A DNA stretch of 64,000 nt, taken from positions 756,471 to 820,470 of the forward strand of contig NZ_JWIG01000001.1 in NCBI RefSeq assembly GCF_000814675.1. The letters are read 5' to 3'. This stretch comes from Pseudoalteromonas distincta. Lineage in GTDB: Bacteria > Pseudomonadota > Gammaproteobacteria > Enterobacterales > Alteromonadaceae. Shown in pieces: positions 8,494 to 17,984 of this stretch (positions within the stretch are counted from its first letter, which is position 1; each line of letters opens with the position of its first letter). Both the position numbers and the translations under genes were made by a program. A model generated the notes under the pieces. That model had not been told where the DNA came from. It searched no databases and saw only the letters and a program-made list of their open reading frames with translations.

Positions 8494-9711
8494 TTAGTGG
8501 TGAGCCCATTCAACTGAATCTAAATCAATACCTTCTTGATGCATCTCCCAAAGTGGAGACATCTCACGTAGGCGACCGATAGAGTTTTTCATTAATTCGA
8601 CGGTGTAATCAATCTCTTCTTCGGTAGTAAAGCGGCCAATACTAAAACGAATTGAGCTATGTGCTAATTCGTCGTTACGGCCAAGTGCACGTAATACATA
8701 AGAAGGCTCTAAGCTTGCAGATGTACAGGCTGAACCTGACGATACTGCAATGTCTTTTACTGCCATAAGTAACGACTCACCTTCAACAAAGTTAAAGCTG
8801 ATGTTTACAATACCCGGTACTGATTGGTCTTGTGTGCCGTTAAAGTATACTTCGTCCATGTCAGCCATAATGCCGTCGATTAAACGATTACGTAAGGCGC
8901 TGATGTGTGCGTGATCTTTTTCGAAATCTTGCTTAGCAATTTTAAACGCAGTACCCATACCCACTAATTGGTGAGTTGCTAGTGTACCAGAGCGCATACC
9001 GCGTTCATGTCCGCCACCGTGCATTTGCGCTTCAAGGCGAGCACGTGGTTTACGACGAACGTAAAGTGCACCAACACCTTTAGGGCCATACACTTTATGT
9101 GCAGAGAACGACATAAAATCAACTTTAAGCTGTTGCACGTCGATTAATACTTTACCCGCGCTTTGCGCTGCATCTACGTGGAACATAATTTTACGTTCGC
9201 GACACATTTCGCCAATAGTCGCGATATCTTGAATTACACCTAGCTCGTTATTAACGTGCATGATGCTTACAAGTACTGTGTCGTCACGCATTGTGTCGGC
9301 AAGTTTTTGTAAATCAAGTAGGCCGTTTTCTTCAACGTCCATGTAAGTTACTTCAAAACCTTGGCGCTCAAGCTCACGACATGTGTCGATTACAGCTTTA
9401 TGCTCAGTTTTAGCGGTAATAACGTGCTTACCTTTTTTCTTGTAAAACTGTGCTGCACCTTTAATAGCAAGGTTATTTGATTCTGTTGCACCCGATGTGA
9501 AAACAATTTCACGTGGGTCTGCATTAATTAAATCAGCAATATCTGTACGCGCTTGGTCAACAGCTTCTTCTGCTTGCCAACCAAAACGGTGTGAGCGTGA
9601 CGCAGGATTACCAAACTTACCGTCCATTGTCAGGCACTGCATCATTTCTTTAGCAACACGTTCATCAACAGGCGTGGTCGCTGCGTAATCTAAATAAATC
9701 GGTAACTTCAT
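8494..9711 (-). CDS. iscS: Cysteine desulfurase IscS
   Basis: A 405-residue PLP enzyme. Lys206 in [12 protein letters not shown] is the Schiff-base lysine. Cys329 in [13 protein letters not shown], on the mobile loop, carries the persulfide. It converts cysteine to alanine and hands sulfur to IscU and to tRNA thiolation partners. Length and order (iscR-iscS-iscU) match the standard operon. It begins 24 nt after iscR. Confidence 0.98.
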   Translation of the reverse strand: MKLPIYLDYAATTPVDERVAKEMMQCLTMDGKFGNPASRSHRFGWQAEEAVDQARTDIADLINADPREIVFTSGATESNNLAIKGAAQFYKKKGKHVITAKTEHKAVIDTCRELERQGFEVTYMDVEENGLLDLQKLADTMRDDTVLVSIMHVNNELGVIQDIATIGEMCRERKIMFHVDAAQSAGKVLIDVQQLKVDFMSFSAHKVYGPKGVGALYVRRKPRARLEAQMHGGGHERGMRSGTLATHQLVGMGTAFKIAKQDFEKDHAHISALRNRLIDGIMADMDEVYFNGTQDQSVPGIVNISFNFVEGESLLMAVKDIAVSSGSACTSASLEPSYVLRALGRNDELAHSSIRFSIGRFTTEEEIDYTVELMKNSIGRLREMSPLWEMHQEGIDLDSVEWAHH

Positions 9712-9735
9712 TTCTCTCTCCGCTGCAGGTCAACC

Positions 9736-10227
9736 TTAAAGTTGACAGCTTACTTGAATGTTTTCCAACTGCTTAATTGCATTATTGATACTGTTATCTT
9801 GGCGCGATGCTATTTCTTTCACATCTGATTTTTCCACCAATTCAGCAAGGGTAATATTATTCAAAAATTCTTCTATGCGTGCGCTTAAGTCTGACCACAA
9901 ATTATGTGTTAAACAACGCATACCACTCTGACAGCCGGTATCGGCACCTTGGCAACGTGTTGCATCGACCGATTCGTCTACGGCGCTAATAATATCGCCA
10001 ACAGAGATAACGCCCGCTTCACGCCCTAGTAAATAACCACCACCAGGTCCACGAACAGAACTTACTAGGCCATTTTTACGTAAACGAGCAAATAATTGTT
10101 CAAGGTAAGACAAAGAAATTTCTTGTCTTTGTGAAATATCAGCAAGGGCTACAGGACCTACACCTGTGTGTAGTGCAACATCCAGCATAGCTGTAACGGC
10201 ATATCTGCCTTTTGATGTTAACTTCAT
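9736..10227 (-). CDS. iscR: Rrf2-family Fe-S-sensing regulator IscR
   Basis: A 163-residue Rrf2 repressor/activator. The N-terminal winged helix begins [19 protein letters not shown]. The [2Fe-2S] ligands Cys92, Cys99, Cys105 and His108 lie in [18 protein letters not shown]; spacing in the first pair is one residue longer than in E. coli (Cys92/98/104). Holo-IscR represses its own operon at type 1 sites. Three such sites are visible upstream. It is the first gene of iscRSUA-hscBA-fdx, with a GGGGG ribosome site five bases before the ATG. Confidence 0.97.
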   Translation of the reverse strand: MKLTSKGRYAVTAMLDVALHTGVGPVALADISQRQEISLSYLEQLFARLRKNGLVSSVRGPGGGYLLGREAGVISVGDIISAVDESVDATRCQGADTGCQSGMRCLTHNLWSDLSARIEEFLNNITLAELVEKSDVKEIASRQDNSINNAIKQLENIQVSCQL

Positions 10228-10253
10228 AACGCCCCCTGCACAAAAGAGTGCAA

Positions 10254-10281
10254 ATTTTAATTACCAGAGTAAATTAGTCAA
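10254..10281 (-). promoter_or_regulatory. Proximal isc promoter
   Basis: On the minus strand: -35 TTGACT (10276-10281), 16-nt spacer, -10 TAAAAT (10254-10259). A transcript would begin about 20 nt before the iscR ATG. The -35 lies inside an IscR type 1-like site. It closely matches the distal promoter at 10384-10411. Confidence 0.75.
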
Positions 10282-10285
10282 GTAT
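10261..10285. promoter_or_regulatory. IscR type 1-like operator, proximal
   Basis: Twenty-two of 25 positions fit the type 1 consensus as recalled for E. coli. The right half-site AGTCAAGTAT is perfect and the left half is TTACCAGAGT. It overlaps the -35 and spacer of the proximal promoter, so binding would block RNA polymerase. Confidence 0.75.
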
Positions 10286-10351
10286 TATCACTTGATAAAA
10301 ATTTGATTTATAAACTCTTACTTTTTAAATTGTAGAGTTAACAAACTTTCA

Positions 10352-10376
10352 ATACTTGACCTCTTTGGTCAAGTAT
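10352..10376. promoter_or_regulatory. IscR type 1-like operator, central palindrome
   Basis: The two nine-base half-sites ATACTTGAC and GTCAAGTAT are perfect inverted repeats, seven bases apart. Only the two bases flanking the centre differ from the type 1 consensus (C and G in place of T and A). It lies between the two promoters and is the most symmetrical of the three sites. Confidence 0.82.
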
Positions 10377-10383
10377 TACAGCC

Positions 10384-10411
10384 ATTGTAATTACCTGAGT
10401 ATTTTAGTCAA
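10384..10411 (-). promoter_or_regulatory. Distal isc promoter
   Basis: On the minus strand: -35 TTGACT (10406-10411), 16-nt spacer, -10 TACAAT (10384-10389). Most of the promoter sequence is the same as the proximal promoter 130 bp downstream, including GGTAATTA before the -10. Confidence 0.72.
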
Positions 10412-10415
10412 GTAT
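10391..10415. promoter_or_regulatory. IscR type 1-like operator, distal
   Basis: Twenty-three of 25 positions fit the type 1 consensus. The right half AGTCAAGTAT is perfect and the left half is TTACCTGAGT. It overlaps the distal -35 and spacer in the same register as the proximal site does. Confidence 0.78.
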
Positions 10416-10464
10416 TAGCTAGTTATTTACCCATTGGTTTTTATAACTAATAGCTATACCTAAG

Positions 10465-11190
10465 TTACTTAGGGATAGACTTATTAATTGAGGTGAGAAT
10501 ACCGCGTAAAATATTCATTTCGGCATCTTCAGGGTGAGCTCGGTTAAATAAACGACGTAATTTAGTCATAACTAAACCAGGGTGCTGTTTGATAATAAAG
10601 CCGGTTTTGAAAAGCGTCTCTTCAAGGTGCTCATAAAACAGTTCTGTTTGTTTTGAGCTTGGGTAAACAGCATCGTCTTCTTCAACCTTTTTAGGTTGTT
10701 GATTTAAAAACGCCATACGTGTTTCGTAACTAAGTGTTTGTACCGCCATAGCTAAATTTAGCGAGCTGTATTCAGGATTAGCAGGAATACATACGTGGTA
10801 ATTACAAAGCTGTAATTCTTCATTAGTTAAGCCGCTGTTTTCACGACCAAATACTAGCGCTACAGGACCATTTACAGCTTCAGCAACGAGTTTTTCACCA
10901 CATTCACGTGGTTCAACCATTGGCCACGAAAGCGTACGAGAACGCGCACTTGTGCCAATTGTTAATGTACAGTCAGCGATAGCTTCTTCAACAGTACCTA
11001 CAATAACTGCATTGCCCAAAACATCAGTTGCGCCTGCAGCTAAAGCACTTGCTTGGCTGTCTATTTCACAAGCAGGATCAACTAAATAAAGTTTTGATAA
11101 ACCCATGGTTTTCATGGCGCGAGCCGCCGAACCAATATTGCCCGAATGTGACGTGTTAACTAAAACAATGCGAATATCATCTAAGATCAT
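10465..11190 (-). CDS. trmJ: tRNA (cytidine/uridine-2'-O-)-methyltransferase TrmJ
   Basis: A 241-residue SPOUT methyltransferase. The three SpoU motifs are visible: [20 protein letters not shown] near the N-terminus, [13 protein letters not shown] in the middle and [11 protein letters not shown] after it. A C-terminal helical extension is typical of TrmJ. It methylates the 2'-OH of nucleotide 32 in several tRNAs. It lies directly upstream of iscR as in E. coli, but the isc promoters separate it from the operon. Confidence 0.94.
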   Translation of the reverse strand: MILDDIRIVLVNTSHSGNIGSAARAMKTMGLSKLYLVDPACEIDSQASALAAGATDVLGNAVIVGTVEEAIADCTLTIGTSARSRTLSWPMVEPRECGEKLVAEAVNGPVALVFGRENSGLTNEELQLCNYHVCIPANPEYSSLNLAMAVQTLSYETRMAFLNQQPKKVEEDDAVYPSSKQTELFYEHLEETLFKTGFIIKQHPGLVMTKLRRLFNRAHPEDAEMNILRGILTSINKSIPK

Positions 11191-11347
11191 TACTGTGCTA
11201 CTTTGCTATGCCAAAAAATTGCGCAAATTCTAACATGAAAATGTAATAAGATCCTAGATTCAAAAGGCTAGATCCTAAGATCCAAGCCAATATAACGATT
11301 CTTACATGGGTAAATTCTAGGGATAAACCACCAATTTGTTTTGATGT

Positions 11348-12103
11348 TTAAACCATTGCCGCCTTTACATAAACATCAAAACGGTTCTTTTTGGTTTTGA
11401 TCTGCATACTTGGGGTTTTTTCGTTTAAGAATGGCGCGTAATCAGGGCGTTTTACAACGACACGCTTACTGGCAAGTGGATAAGCAAAATCAAGTAAATC
11501 GTCAGCGTCGTTGTCTGCACCAACTAGCTCTTGAAATACGCGCATTTCTTTTTTAACTAATGCTGATTTTTCGCGATGCGGAAACATAGGATCTAAATAA
11601 ACAACATCGGGCATGCTTTCGCACTGAGAGAGCAAAGTATGGCTTGAGCCAAATATTAGGCTCATGTTTTCTTTCATCCACAAACCAATTTCAATATCGC
11701 TATAGGCTCGCTTTAACCCATCGTATAAAAGGGCTGCAACAACCGGATGACGTTCATGTAATATGACTTTGCACCCTAGCGAGGCAAGTACAAAGCCGTC
11801 TCGTCCAAGGCCTGCGGTAGCATCAAGTACAACAGGCGTTGCACCTTTATTTAAGCCAACTGCTTTGGCAATAGCTTGCCCTTTACCACCGCCAAACTTG
11901 CGCCTATGGGCGGCCGCACCTGTTACAAAATCAACATTAATTGCACCTAGTTTAGGCTCATCGGTTTTAAATAGGCTTAACCCTTTATCGTCGTAATGTA
12001 AGCTAAAGCCACTGCAATTTTGCGCCCATTGGGCTAAACCAAAGCGTGTTTCTAATTCATTTAAATAAGGACGTAACTCTTTAAAAGCACACTGAATAAC
12101 CAC
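11348..12103 (-). CDS. rsmJ: 16S rRNA (guanine-1516-N2)-methyltransferase RsmJ
   Basis: A 251-residue SAM methyltransferase. The SAM-binding motif is [17 protein letters not shown] and the catalytic-type motif is [15 protein letters not shown]. It modifies G1516 of 16S rRNA. The start chosen is a GTG at 12103 with GGAG six bases upstream; this gives the usual family length (about 250). The longer frame to 12142 begins with a TTG and lacks a ribosome site. It follows the response-regulator gene by 57 nt. Confidence 0.92.
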   Translation of the reverse strand: MVIQCAFKELRPYLNELETRFGLAQWAQNCSGFSLHYDDKGLSLFKTDEPKLGAINVDFVTGAAAHRRKFGGGKGQAIAKAVGLNKGATPVVLDATAGLGRDGFVLASLGCKVILHERHPVVAALLYDGLKRAYSDIEIGLWMKENMSLIFGSSHTLLSQCESMPDVVYLDPMFPHREKSALVKKEMRVFQELVGADNDADDLLDFAYPLASKRVVVKRPDYAPFLNEKTPSMQIKTKKNRFDVYVKAAMV

Positions 12104-12160
12104 AATAAACTCCGACGATAAAATACGCCTGTAGTATATCAACCGCTTTACTTTAAAGCA

Positions 12161-13339
12161 CTAAAATAGCTCTATATCACTGTGATGATTAGTATTGACC
12201 TTTGCGGCTTCCGCTTTAGTGCGTAAATTAGATATAAGCTCATTGCGGCTTTCGGCAACTTGTTTAAGCTGATATTTGATAAAAGCTAAATCACTATTAG
12301 CCGATACAAATAACTGCATTGTTTGATCTAATTGAGATATATATAAGGTGAGATCGGCAGGGTTTGCTTGTGTTTGTTGTAGCTTAATGGCGCAGTCAAG
12401 CTCATGTAGCTGCTCTATAAACACTTTAGTACTTTTGTTTTGCTCTATATTTTGAGTAGTTAACTGCTTAACAATATCTTGAAGGGCTGTACTTATTTGA
12501 GCTGCCTGCTCATAACTGCTTTCGCTTCTTTCCATGGTAATAACCTTCTCGTTGGTTACTTCTAATATATGCGGGGACAGATCTTTATAGCGCCCGTACA
12601 AAGCATCGTTATCAACTGGCATATTTTTTATCAAAAGGGATACTTTGGGGTAATTAATTATAGTACTACTACCAATATCAACAAATCGTTGAGCTTGTCT
12701 GTGTTGCTCCAGCAGCTCTTGCTCTAACGGGCAAACACCGCTTTGCTGGCTATAAAAAACACCTGTTCCTTGATACCAAAACACAACCACAACATCTAAA
12801 TTTAAAGGAGCAAAAAAGGCAAAAAAGTGCTCACTCAACGATTGAAAGTTATTAGCGTGATAGCTTTGTCCAACGTAGCGCATTATACGGCCCATATCGC
12901 CCGACTCTGTCATCGCTATTTCCGCTGTTTTATTCGCTTTTGCTATATCCAGCTTTAGCTTTGCACATTGCTGTCGATATTCGTAAAGCACTTTTATACG
13001 CGCTATTAACTCTTCTGCGTTAAAGGGTTTAGTAATGTAATCAGATGCGCCAACACTATAACCTTTTACCCGATCGCTTAACTCTATTTTAGATGAGAGA
13101 AACATAACGGGAATATCTTGAGTGCTTTCACTTTGCTTTATCGTTTTACATACGTCATAGCCTGACATACCTGGCATTTCAATATCGAGTAAAATAATAT
13201 CAGGGTTATATTTATTGGTTAGCCTTAATCCTTCATCGCCATCTTTTGCATGAATTATTTTACAAAACCCTGCTAAAGACTCTTCAATTATATGATGAAC
13301 ATATTTGTCGTCATCAATTGCTAATACCAACTTTGCCAT
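12161..13339 (-). CDS. Orphan response regulator with GAF-like middle and coiled-coil C-terminus
   Basis: A 392-residue protein. Residues 1-120 are a complete receiver domain: acidic pocket Asp9-Asp11, phospho-acceptor Asp52 in ILLDIEMPGMSG, a Ser-Ser pair after the fourth strand, and Lys in YITKPF. A coiled coil near 120-145 follows. A region of about 150-270 resembles a GAF-type fold (RIMRYVGQSYHANNFQSL, then DVVVVFWYQG); this is a tentative reading. The rest is a long helical region. No DNA-binding, cyclase or phosphodiesterase output domain is visible. No kinase is adjacent. The output is unknown, perhaps protein-protein contact. Confidence 0.8.
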   Translation of the reverse strand: MAKLVLAIDDDKYVHHIIEESLAGFCKIIHAKDGDEGLRLTNKYNPDIILLDIEMPGMSGYDVCKTIKQSESTQDIPVMFLSSKIELSDRVKGYSVGASDYITKPFNAEELIARIKVLYEYRQQCAKLKLDIAKANKTAEIAMTESGDMGRIMRYVGQSYHANNFQSLSEHFFAFFAPLNLDVVVVFWYQGTGVFYSQQSGVCPLEQELLEQHRQAQRFVDIGSSTIINYPKVSLLIKNMPVDNDALYGRYKDLSPHILEVTNEKVITMERSESSYEQAAQISTALQDIVKQLTTQNIEQNKSTKVFIEQLHELDCAIKLQQTQANPADLTLYISQLDQTMQLFVSANSDLAFIKYQLKQVAESRNELISNLRTKAEAAKVNTNHHSDIELF

Positions 13340-13426
13340 GCCTTAATCCATTTTAATAGGTGTGCTAAAAGCATAGTACGACAGGATGAAATTACTAAAA
13401 ATTATTAGATAATAATTTACAAATAA

Positions 13427-13451
13427 TAAAAAAGCGCCATTTAGGCGCTTT
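13427..13451 (-). terminator. Terminator of prlC
   Basis: Stem AAAGCGCC / GGCGCTTT (13431-13438 / 13444-13451), loop ATTTA, followed on the minus strand by a run of six T. It lies 27 nt past the prlC stop. Confidence 0.85.
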
Positions 13452-13478
13452 AATTTGGTTTGTGCTAAATATTAGTTT

Positions 13479-15518
13479 TTAAGCTGCAATACCGCTGTGG
13501 CGTAGTAACGCGTCAACATTAGGCTCACGACCACGGAACTTTTTAAATAATTCCATTGGCTCTTCACTACCGCCTTTTTCTAAAATATTTTGCATGAAGG
13601 CTTGACCGGTTTGCGGGTTAAAAATACCTTCTTCTTCAAATTTAGAATAAGCATCAGCAGAGAGTACTTCAGCCCATTTATATGAGTAATAACCAGCGCT
13701 GTAACCGCCTGCAAAAATGTGGCTAAAGCCATGTTGAAAACGGTTAAACTCAGGAGGCTGAACGACCGAGGTACGGCTGCGTACGTCATCAAGTACTGCT
13801 TGAATTTGACACTCTTCACCTGCTTTATAATCATTGTGGATTTTAAAGTCGAATAACGAGAACTCAATTTGACGTAGCATTTGCATGCCTGAGTTATAAT
13901 TTTTAGCCGCTAGTAGCTTATCAAGTAGCTCTTTAGGTAACGGTTCGCCCGTTTCATAATGACCTGAAATAAAGCTCAGTGCTTCTTCTTCATAACACCA
14001 GTTTTCTAAAAACTGACTAGGAAGCTCTACCGCATCCCACGCTACACCATTAATACCCGCAACAGGAGCAGCATCAACTTGTGTAAGCATGTGGTGAATA
14101 CCATGACCAAACTCGTGGAATAAGGTTGTCACCTCGTCATGAGTAAACAATGCAGGTTTATCGCCAACCGCTTTATTAAAATTACACACTAAATAAGCCA
14201 CTGGAGTTTGTAGTTCGCCGTTAGCACGTACTTTACGGCCCATACAGTCGTCCATCCACGCCCCACCGCGTTTACGGTCGCGTGCATATAAATCGAGATA
14301 AAAACGTCCGCGCAGGGTGTTGCTGCTATCTACAATTTCAAAAAAGCGTACATCTTTGTGGTAAGTATCAAAATCAGTAACTTCTTTTACGCTAATACCA
14401 AATAAGCGGTTAACGGTTTCGAATAAGCCACTTAATACTTTATTTGCAGGGAAGTAAGGACGTAGTACTTCATCTGAAATAGCGTATTTTTCTTGCTTAA
14501 GTTTTTCGCTGTAGTAACCAAAATCCCATGCCTGTAATTCAGAAATACCATGTTTTTGCTCAGCATAGGCTTTTAACTCTGCCACTTCTTGTTCTGCTTG
14601 TGGTTTTGATTTAGCAGCAAGGTCTTCTAAAAACGAGAATACTTGCGCCGGTGTTTCGGCCATTTTAGTTGCCAGTGACTTTTCAGCGTAGCTGTTGAAT
14701 CCTAGTAACTGTGCAAGTTCATGGCGAAGCGCAAGCTCCTCACTCATAATCTCTGAGTTATCAAATTCACCAGCATTAGGGCCTTGATCTGATGCGCGCG
14801 TAGAAAACGCGGTGTAAGTTTCTCTGCGGAGTTCGCGGTTATCTGCATAGGTCATAATTGGTAAATACGACGGAAAATCAAGGGTAAATACCCAACCGTC
14901 TAACTCTTTACTTTTAGCTGTGTCAGCTGCAAGCGCTAAAGCAGATTCTGGCAAGCCAGCTAAGTCGCTTTCATCAGTAATATGTTTGTGCCAAGCAAGT
15001 GTGGCATCCATTACGTTGTTGCCAAATTTTGAGGCAAGTTCCGATAAACGCGCGCTAATTTCGCCGTAGCGTTTTTGCTGCTTCGGCGCTAATGCAATAC
15101 CCGATAATTTAAAGTCACGAAGCGCATTAGTAATTGTTTTTTGCTGTGCTGTAGTCAGCGTTTTAAATTCGTCGCTGTTATAAAGCGTATTATACGCGTT
15201 GTATAATCCTTGATGCTGACCTACAAATGTTGAATATTCAGATATTAATGGTAAGCACTGCTCGTAAGCTTCACGTAATTCGTCGTTATTCATTACTGAA
15301 TTTAAATGCGATACAGGGGAGAACATGCGCGATAATTTATCGTCCGCTTCTTCAAGGGGTAATACTAAGTCATCCCACGTGTACGAGCCTTTCGCTAGCA
15401 CGTCATCAATGGCTTTACGACAAAGCTCAATACCGTCTTTTAGTGCTGGTACTACGTACTCAGGCTTTATTTTTGAAAATGGTGGTAAGCCTTCAAGGCC
15501 AATTAGTGGGTTGCTCAT
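13479..15518 (-). CDS. prlC: Oligopeptidase A (M3 metallopeptidase)
   Basis: A 679-residue cytosolic zinc peptidase. The zinc motif HEFGHGIHHM is in the C-terminal half and the substrate-side GYYSYKWAEVLSADAY lies downstream, as in PrlC/OpdA. Length equals the E. coli enzyme (680). It degrades short peptides, including cleaved signal peptides. It has its own terminator, and another hairpin separates it from the DUF2461 gene. Confidence 0.96.
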   Translation of the reverse strand: MSNPLIGLEGLPPFSKIKPEYVVPALKDGIELCRKAIDDVLAKGSYTWDDLVLPLEEADDKLSRMFSPVSHLNSVMNNDELREAYEQCLPLISEYSTFVGQHQGLYNAYNTLYNSDEFKTLTTAQQKTITNALRDFKLSGIALAPKQQKRYGEISARLSELASKFGNNVMDATLAWHKHITDESDLAGLPESALALAADTAKSKELDGWVFTLDFPSYLPIMTYADNRELRRETYTAFSTRASDQGPNAGEFDNSEIMSEELALRHELAQLLGFNSYAEKSLATKMAETPAQVFSFLEDLAAKSKPQAEQEVAELKAYAEQKHGISELQAWDFGYYSEKLKQEKYAISDEVLRPYFPANKVLSGLFETVNRLFGISVKEVTDFDTYHKDVRFFEIVDSSNTLRGRFYLDLYARDRKRGGAWMDDCMGRKVRANGELQTPVAYLVCNFNKAVGDKPALFTHDEVTTLFHEFGHGIHHMLTQVDAAPVAGINGVAWDAVELPSQFLENWCYEEEALSFISGHYETGEPLPKELLDKLLAAKNYNSGMQMLRQIEFSLFDFKIHNDYKAGEECQIQAVLDDVRSRTSVVQPPEFNRFQHGFSHIFAGGYSAGYYSYKWAEVLSADAYSKFEEEGIFNPQTGQAFMQNILEKGGSEEPMELFKKFRGREPNVDALLRHSGIAA

Positions 15519-15567
15519 AAATACTCTCTTTGCGTTAATGCATTACGTTTTAAATTGGGTCTAAAAG

Positions 15568-15600
15568 TAAAAAAACAACTCAGCCGCTTTTAAGTTGTTT
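15568..15600 (-). terminator. Terminator of the DUF2461 gene
   Basis: Stem AAACAACT / AGTTGTTT (15573-15580 / 15593-15600) around a 12-nt loop, followed on the minus strand by seven T. Confidence 0.7.
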
Positions 15601-15604
15601 AATT

Positions 15605-16279
15605 TTAATATGGTTGCTCTAAAGCAAAACACAAATAACCCATTAATGAGTCGGCCACTTTATAACGTTCTAGTACCGTATCAACTAAGTTATTACTGCA
15701 TATTTGCTTTTGAGTAAGTGGGCTAATGGCTATAAAGTCTTTTCGTTTGAGCTCATCTATTAAGGGATGATCTTTTTCAAAACCCCTTGGTGGGCGTTTT
15801 AGCGACTCTCCTGACATTTCAAATATAGATTTAAATTGCTCATCATAAATTGCTTTTTTATAGCTATTTGGGTTTTCATCTATGCAGGTTCTAATTGCAT
15901 TAAGCGCCTTTGATTCTGGTCGCCAAATACCAGCACCTACAAAACATTCGTCATTTGCTAAGTGAAAATAAAAACCAGGGGCGTGTACGTCTTTTCCCAT
16001 AAAATGGCGAAATTGAATCCCTACATTAATTTTATATGGGGTTTTATCTTTACTAAAACGCGCGTCTTTATGGATTCTCATTAAACTACCGCCGACTTTT
16101 TTATCTGATGCGACAAAATGGCTAGAAACCTCAGCAAGTGGTGCTTGCATTTGCCTAATGAAATCTAAAGCGGGCTCTCTTACGTATTCCTCATACTGTG
16201 ATTTATGGTCGTTAAACCAGTCTCTATTATTGTTTTGATCAAGCAGAGCAAGAAATTCGAATGTTTTTTTACTAAACAT
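15605..16279 (-). CDS. DUF2461 family protein
   Basis: A 224-residue cytosolic protein. The N-terminal signature FLALLDQNNNRDWFNDHKSQ and the central GGSLMRIHKDARFSKDKTPYK identify the DUF2461 (TIGR02453) family, whose function is not known. No catalytic motif can be named. It is divergent from glutathione reductase with 78 nt between the starts, which may hold both promoters. Confidence 0.88.
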   Translation of the reverse strand: MFSKKTFEFLALLDQNNNRDWFNDHKSQYEEYVREPALDFIRQMQAPLAEVSSHFVASDKKVGGSLMRIHKDARFSKDKTPYKINVGIQFRHFMGKDVHAPGFYFHLANDECFVGAGIWRPESKALNAIRTCIDENPNSYKKAIYDEQFKSIFEMSGESLKRPPRGFEKDHPLIDELKRKDFIAISPLTQKQICSNNLVDTVLERYKVADSLMGYLCFALEQPY

Positions 16280-16357
16280 AGGTCACCTAAACACTCTTTA
16301 TTTTTAAAACTTAATGTTATGCTAATGCGCATAAAACTCAACGCCTAAGGACATAAA

Positions 16358-17719
16358 ATGACACAACACTTTGATTATATTGCAATCGGTGGTGGCAGTG
16401 GTGGTATTGCCTCTGCAAATAGAGCGGCAATGCGTGGCGCTAAAGTAGCACTTATAGAAGCAAAACACATGGGCGGCACGTGTGTAAACGTGGGCTGCGT
16501 ACCTAAAAAAGTAATGTGGCACGGTGCTCAGGTTGCTGAAGCAATTAATTTATATGCCCCAGATTACGGCTTTAATGTTGAAGTTAAAGGCTTTGATTGG
16601 AGCAAGTTAGTAGAAAGCCGTGAAGCCTACATAGGCCGAATTCATAAAGGTTACGACAGTGGCCTTGCTAGCAATGGCGTTACTGTAATTAAAGGCTTTG
16701 CTAAATTTGTAGATAATAAAACAGTTGAAGTAAACGGCGAGCACTACACAGCCGATCATATATTAATTGCAGTAGGTGGACGCCCAAGCATTCCGCATAT
16801 TGAAGGTGCTGAACACGGTATCGATTCAAATGGCTTTTTTGAATTAAAAGAGCAACCTAAACGCGTTGCAGTAATAGGCGCAGGCTACATAGCCGTTGAG
16901 CTTGCTGGTGTATTACATGGTTTAGGTACTGAAACACATTTATTTGTTCGTAAGCATTCTCCACTTCGTAACTTTGACCCATACATAGTTGAAACACTTG
17001 TTGATGTTATGGCTGCTGAAGGCCCTACTCTTCATACAGAATCTGTACCTCATAAATTAGTTAAAGAAGATGATGGCTCTGTAACGCTACATTTAGATAA
17101 TGGCAAAACTCATAACGTTGACCAAGTAATTTGGGCCATTGGCCGCCAGCCAACAACAGATGCAATTAATGTAGCCGCTGCCGGCGTAGAAGTTAACAGC
17201 GATGGTTTTGTTAAAGTTGATGAGTTTCAAAATACCACAGCTAAAAATGTATACGCGGTTGGCGATATTATCGAAAACGGTATTGAACTTACGCCTGTAG
17301 CAGTTAAAGCAGGGCGTACTTTATCAGAGCGTTTATTTAATAAAGAACTACCTGATGATTTAAAAATGGATTACAGCCTAGTTCCTACTGTTGTATTTAG
17401 TCACCCACCAATTGGTACTATTGGCCTTACTGAACAAGAAGCTATTTCTCAGTATGGCGAAGAAAACGTTAAGATTTACCAATCTGGTTTTACAGCTATG
17501 TACACAGCGGTAACTAAACATCGCCAGCCTTGTAAAATGAAACTTGTATGTGCCGGCCCAGACGAAAAAGTAGTTGGCCTACATGGTATTGGTTTTGCGG
17601 TTGATGAAATGATTCAAGGTTTTGCAGTTGCCATGAAAATGGGCGCTACTAAAGCTGACTTTGATGCCGTTGTTGCGATTCACCCAACAGGTTCTGAAGA
17701 GTTTGTAACGATGCGCTAG
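16358..17719 (+). CDS. gorA: Glutathione-disulfide reductase
   Basis: A 453-residue flavoprotein disulfide reductase. The FAD site is [14 protein letters not shown], the redox disulfide is in [17 protein letters not shown], the NADPH site is [17 protein letters not shown], and the His-Glu pair lies in [12 protein letters not shown]. It reduces GSSG with NADPH. AAGGA seven bases before the ATG supports the start. It is a single-gene unit with a terminator at 17746-17782. Confidence 0.96.
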   Translation: MTQHFDYIAIGGGSGGIASANRAAMRGAKVALIEAKHMGGTCVNVGCVPKKVMWHGAQVAEAINLYAPDYGFNVEVKGFDWSKLVESREAYIGRIHKGYDSGLASNGVTVIKGFAKFVDNKTVEVNGEHYTADHILIAVGGRPSIPHIEGAEHGIDSNGFFELKEQPKRVAVIGAGYIAVELAGVLHGLGTETHLFVRKHSPLRNFDPYIVETLVDVMAAEGPTLHTESVPHKLVKEDDGSVTLHLDNGKTHNVDQVIWAIGRQPTTDAINVAAAGVEVNSDGFVKVDEFQNTTAKNVYAVGDIIENGIELTPVAVKAGRTLSERLFNKELPDDLKMDYSLVPTVVFSHPPIGTIGLTEQEAISQYGEENVKIYQSGFTAMYTAVTKHRQPCKMKLVCAGPDEKVVGLHGIGFAVDEMIQGFAVAMKMGATKADFDAVVAIHPTGSEEFVTMR

Positions 17720-17745
17720 GCGCTAAACTCTAAGCGCTCAATTAT

Positions 17746-17782
17746 AAAAAGCCCTTGTTAAGTAATTAGTAAGGGCTTTTTT
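17746..17782 (+). terminator. Terminator of gorA
   Basis: Stem AAAAAGCCCTT / AAGGGCTTTTT around a 14-nt loop, ending in six T. Confidence 0.85.
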
Positions 17783-17924
17783 AATGCTTGTTATATTTTG
17801 CACAACAAACCACTTAAAACGTCACATTAAAAACATCCATTCAACATTAAAAAAACATCTAAGCCATTATTTTAACAGCAAAAGTTTTAGACCGATAAAA
17901 AGGTTAAAAGTTTAAATTTTGTTT

Positions 17925-17953
17925 TGGCTTTAAAGCATTTTAACGATTAGAAT
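17925..17953 (+). promoter_or_regulatory. Candidate sigma-70 promoter for the membrane protein gene
   Basis: TTGGCT (17925-17930), 17-nt spacer, TAGAAT (17948-17953), 32 nt before the ATG at 17985. The rest of this 265-bp gap holds the gorA terminator and A+T-rich sequence with nothing else recognised. Confidence 0.5.
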
Positions 17954-17984
17954 CCCGCGCATTTATAGTTTTTCTTGGTTATTT

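Noticed and set aside
10416..10464. Terminator after trmJ
   Set aside because: The possible stem (TAGCTA...TAGCTA region) is bulged, has a long loop and no T-run.
11245..11285. Cluster of GATCCTA-like words upstream of trmJ
   Set aside because: Short, irregular direct repeats with three GATC sites; too little structure to call a regulatory element.
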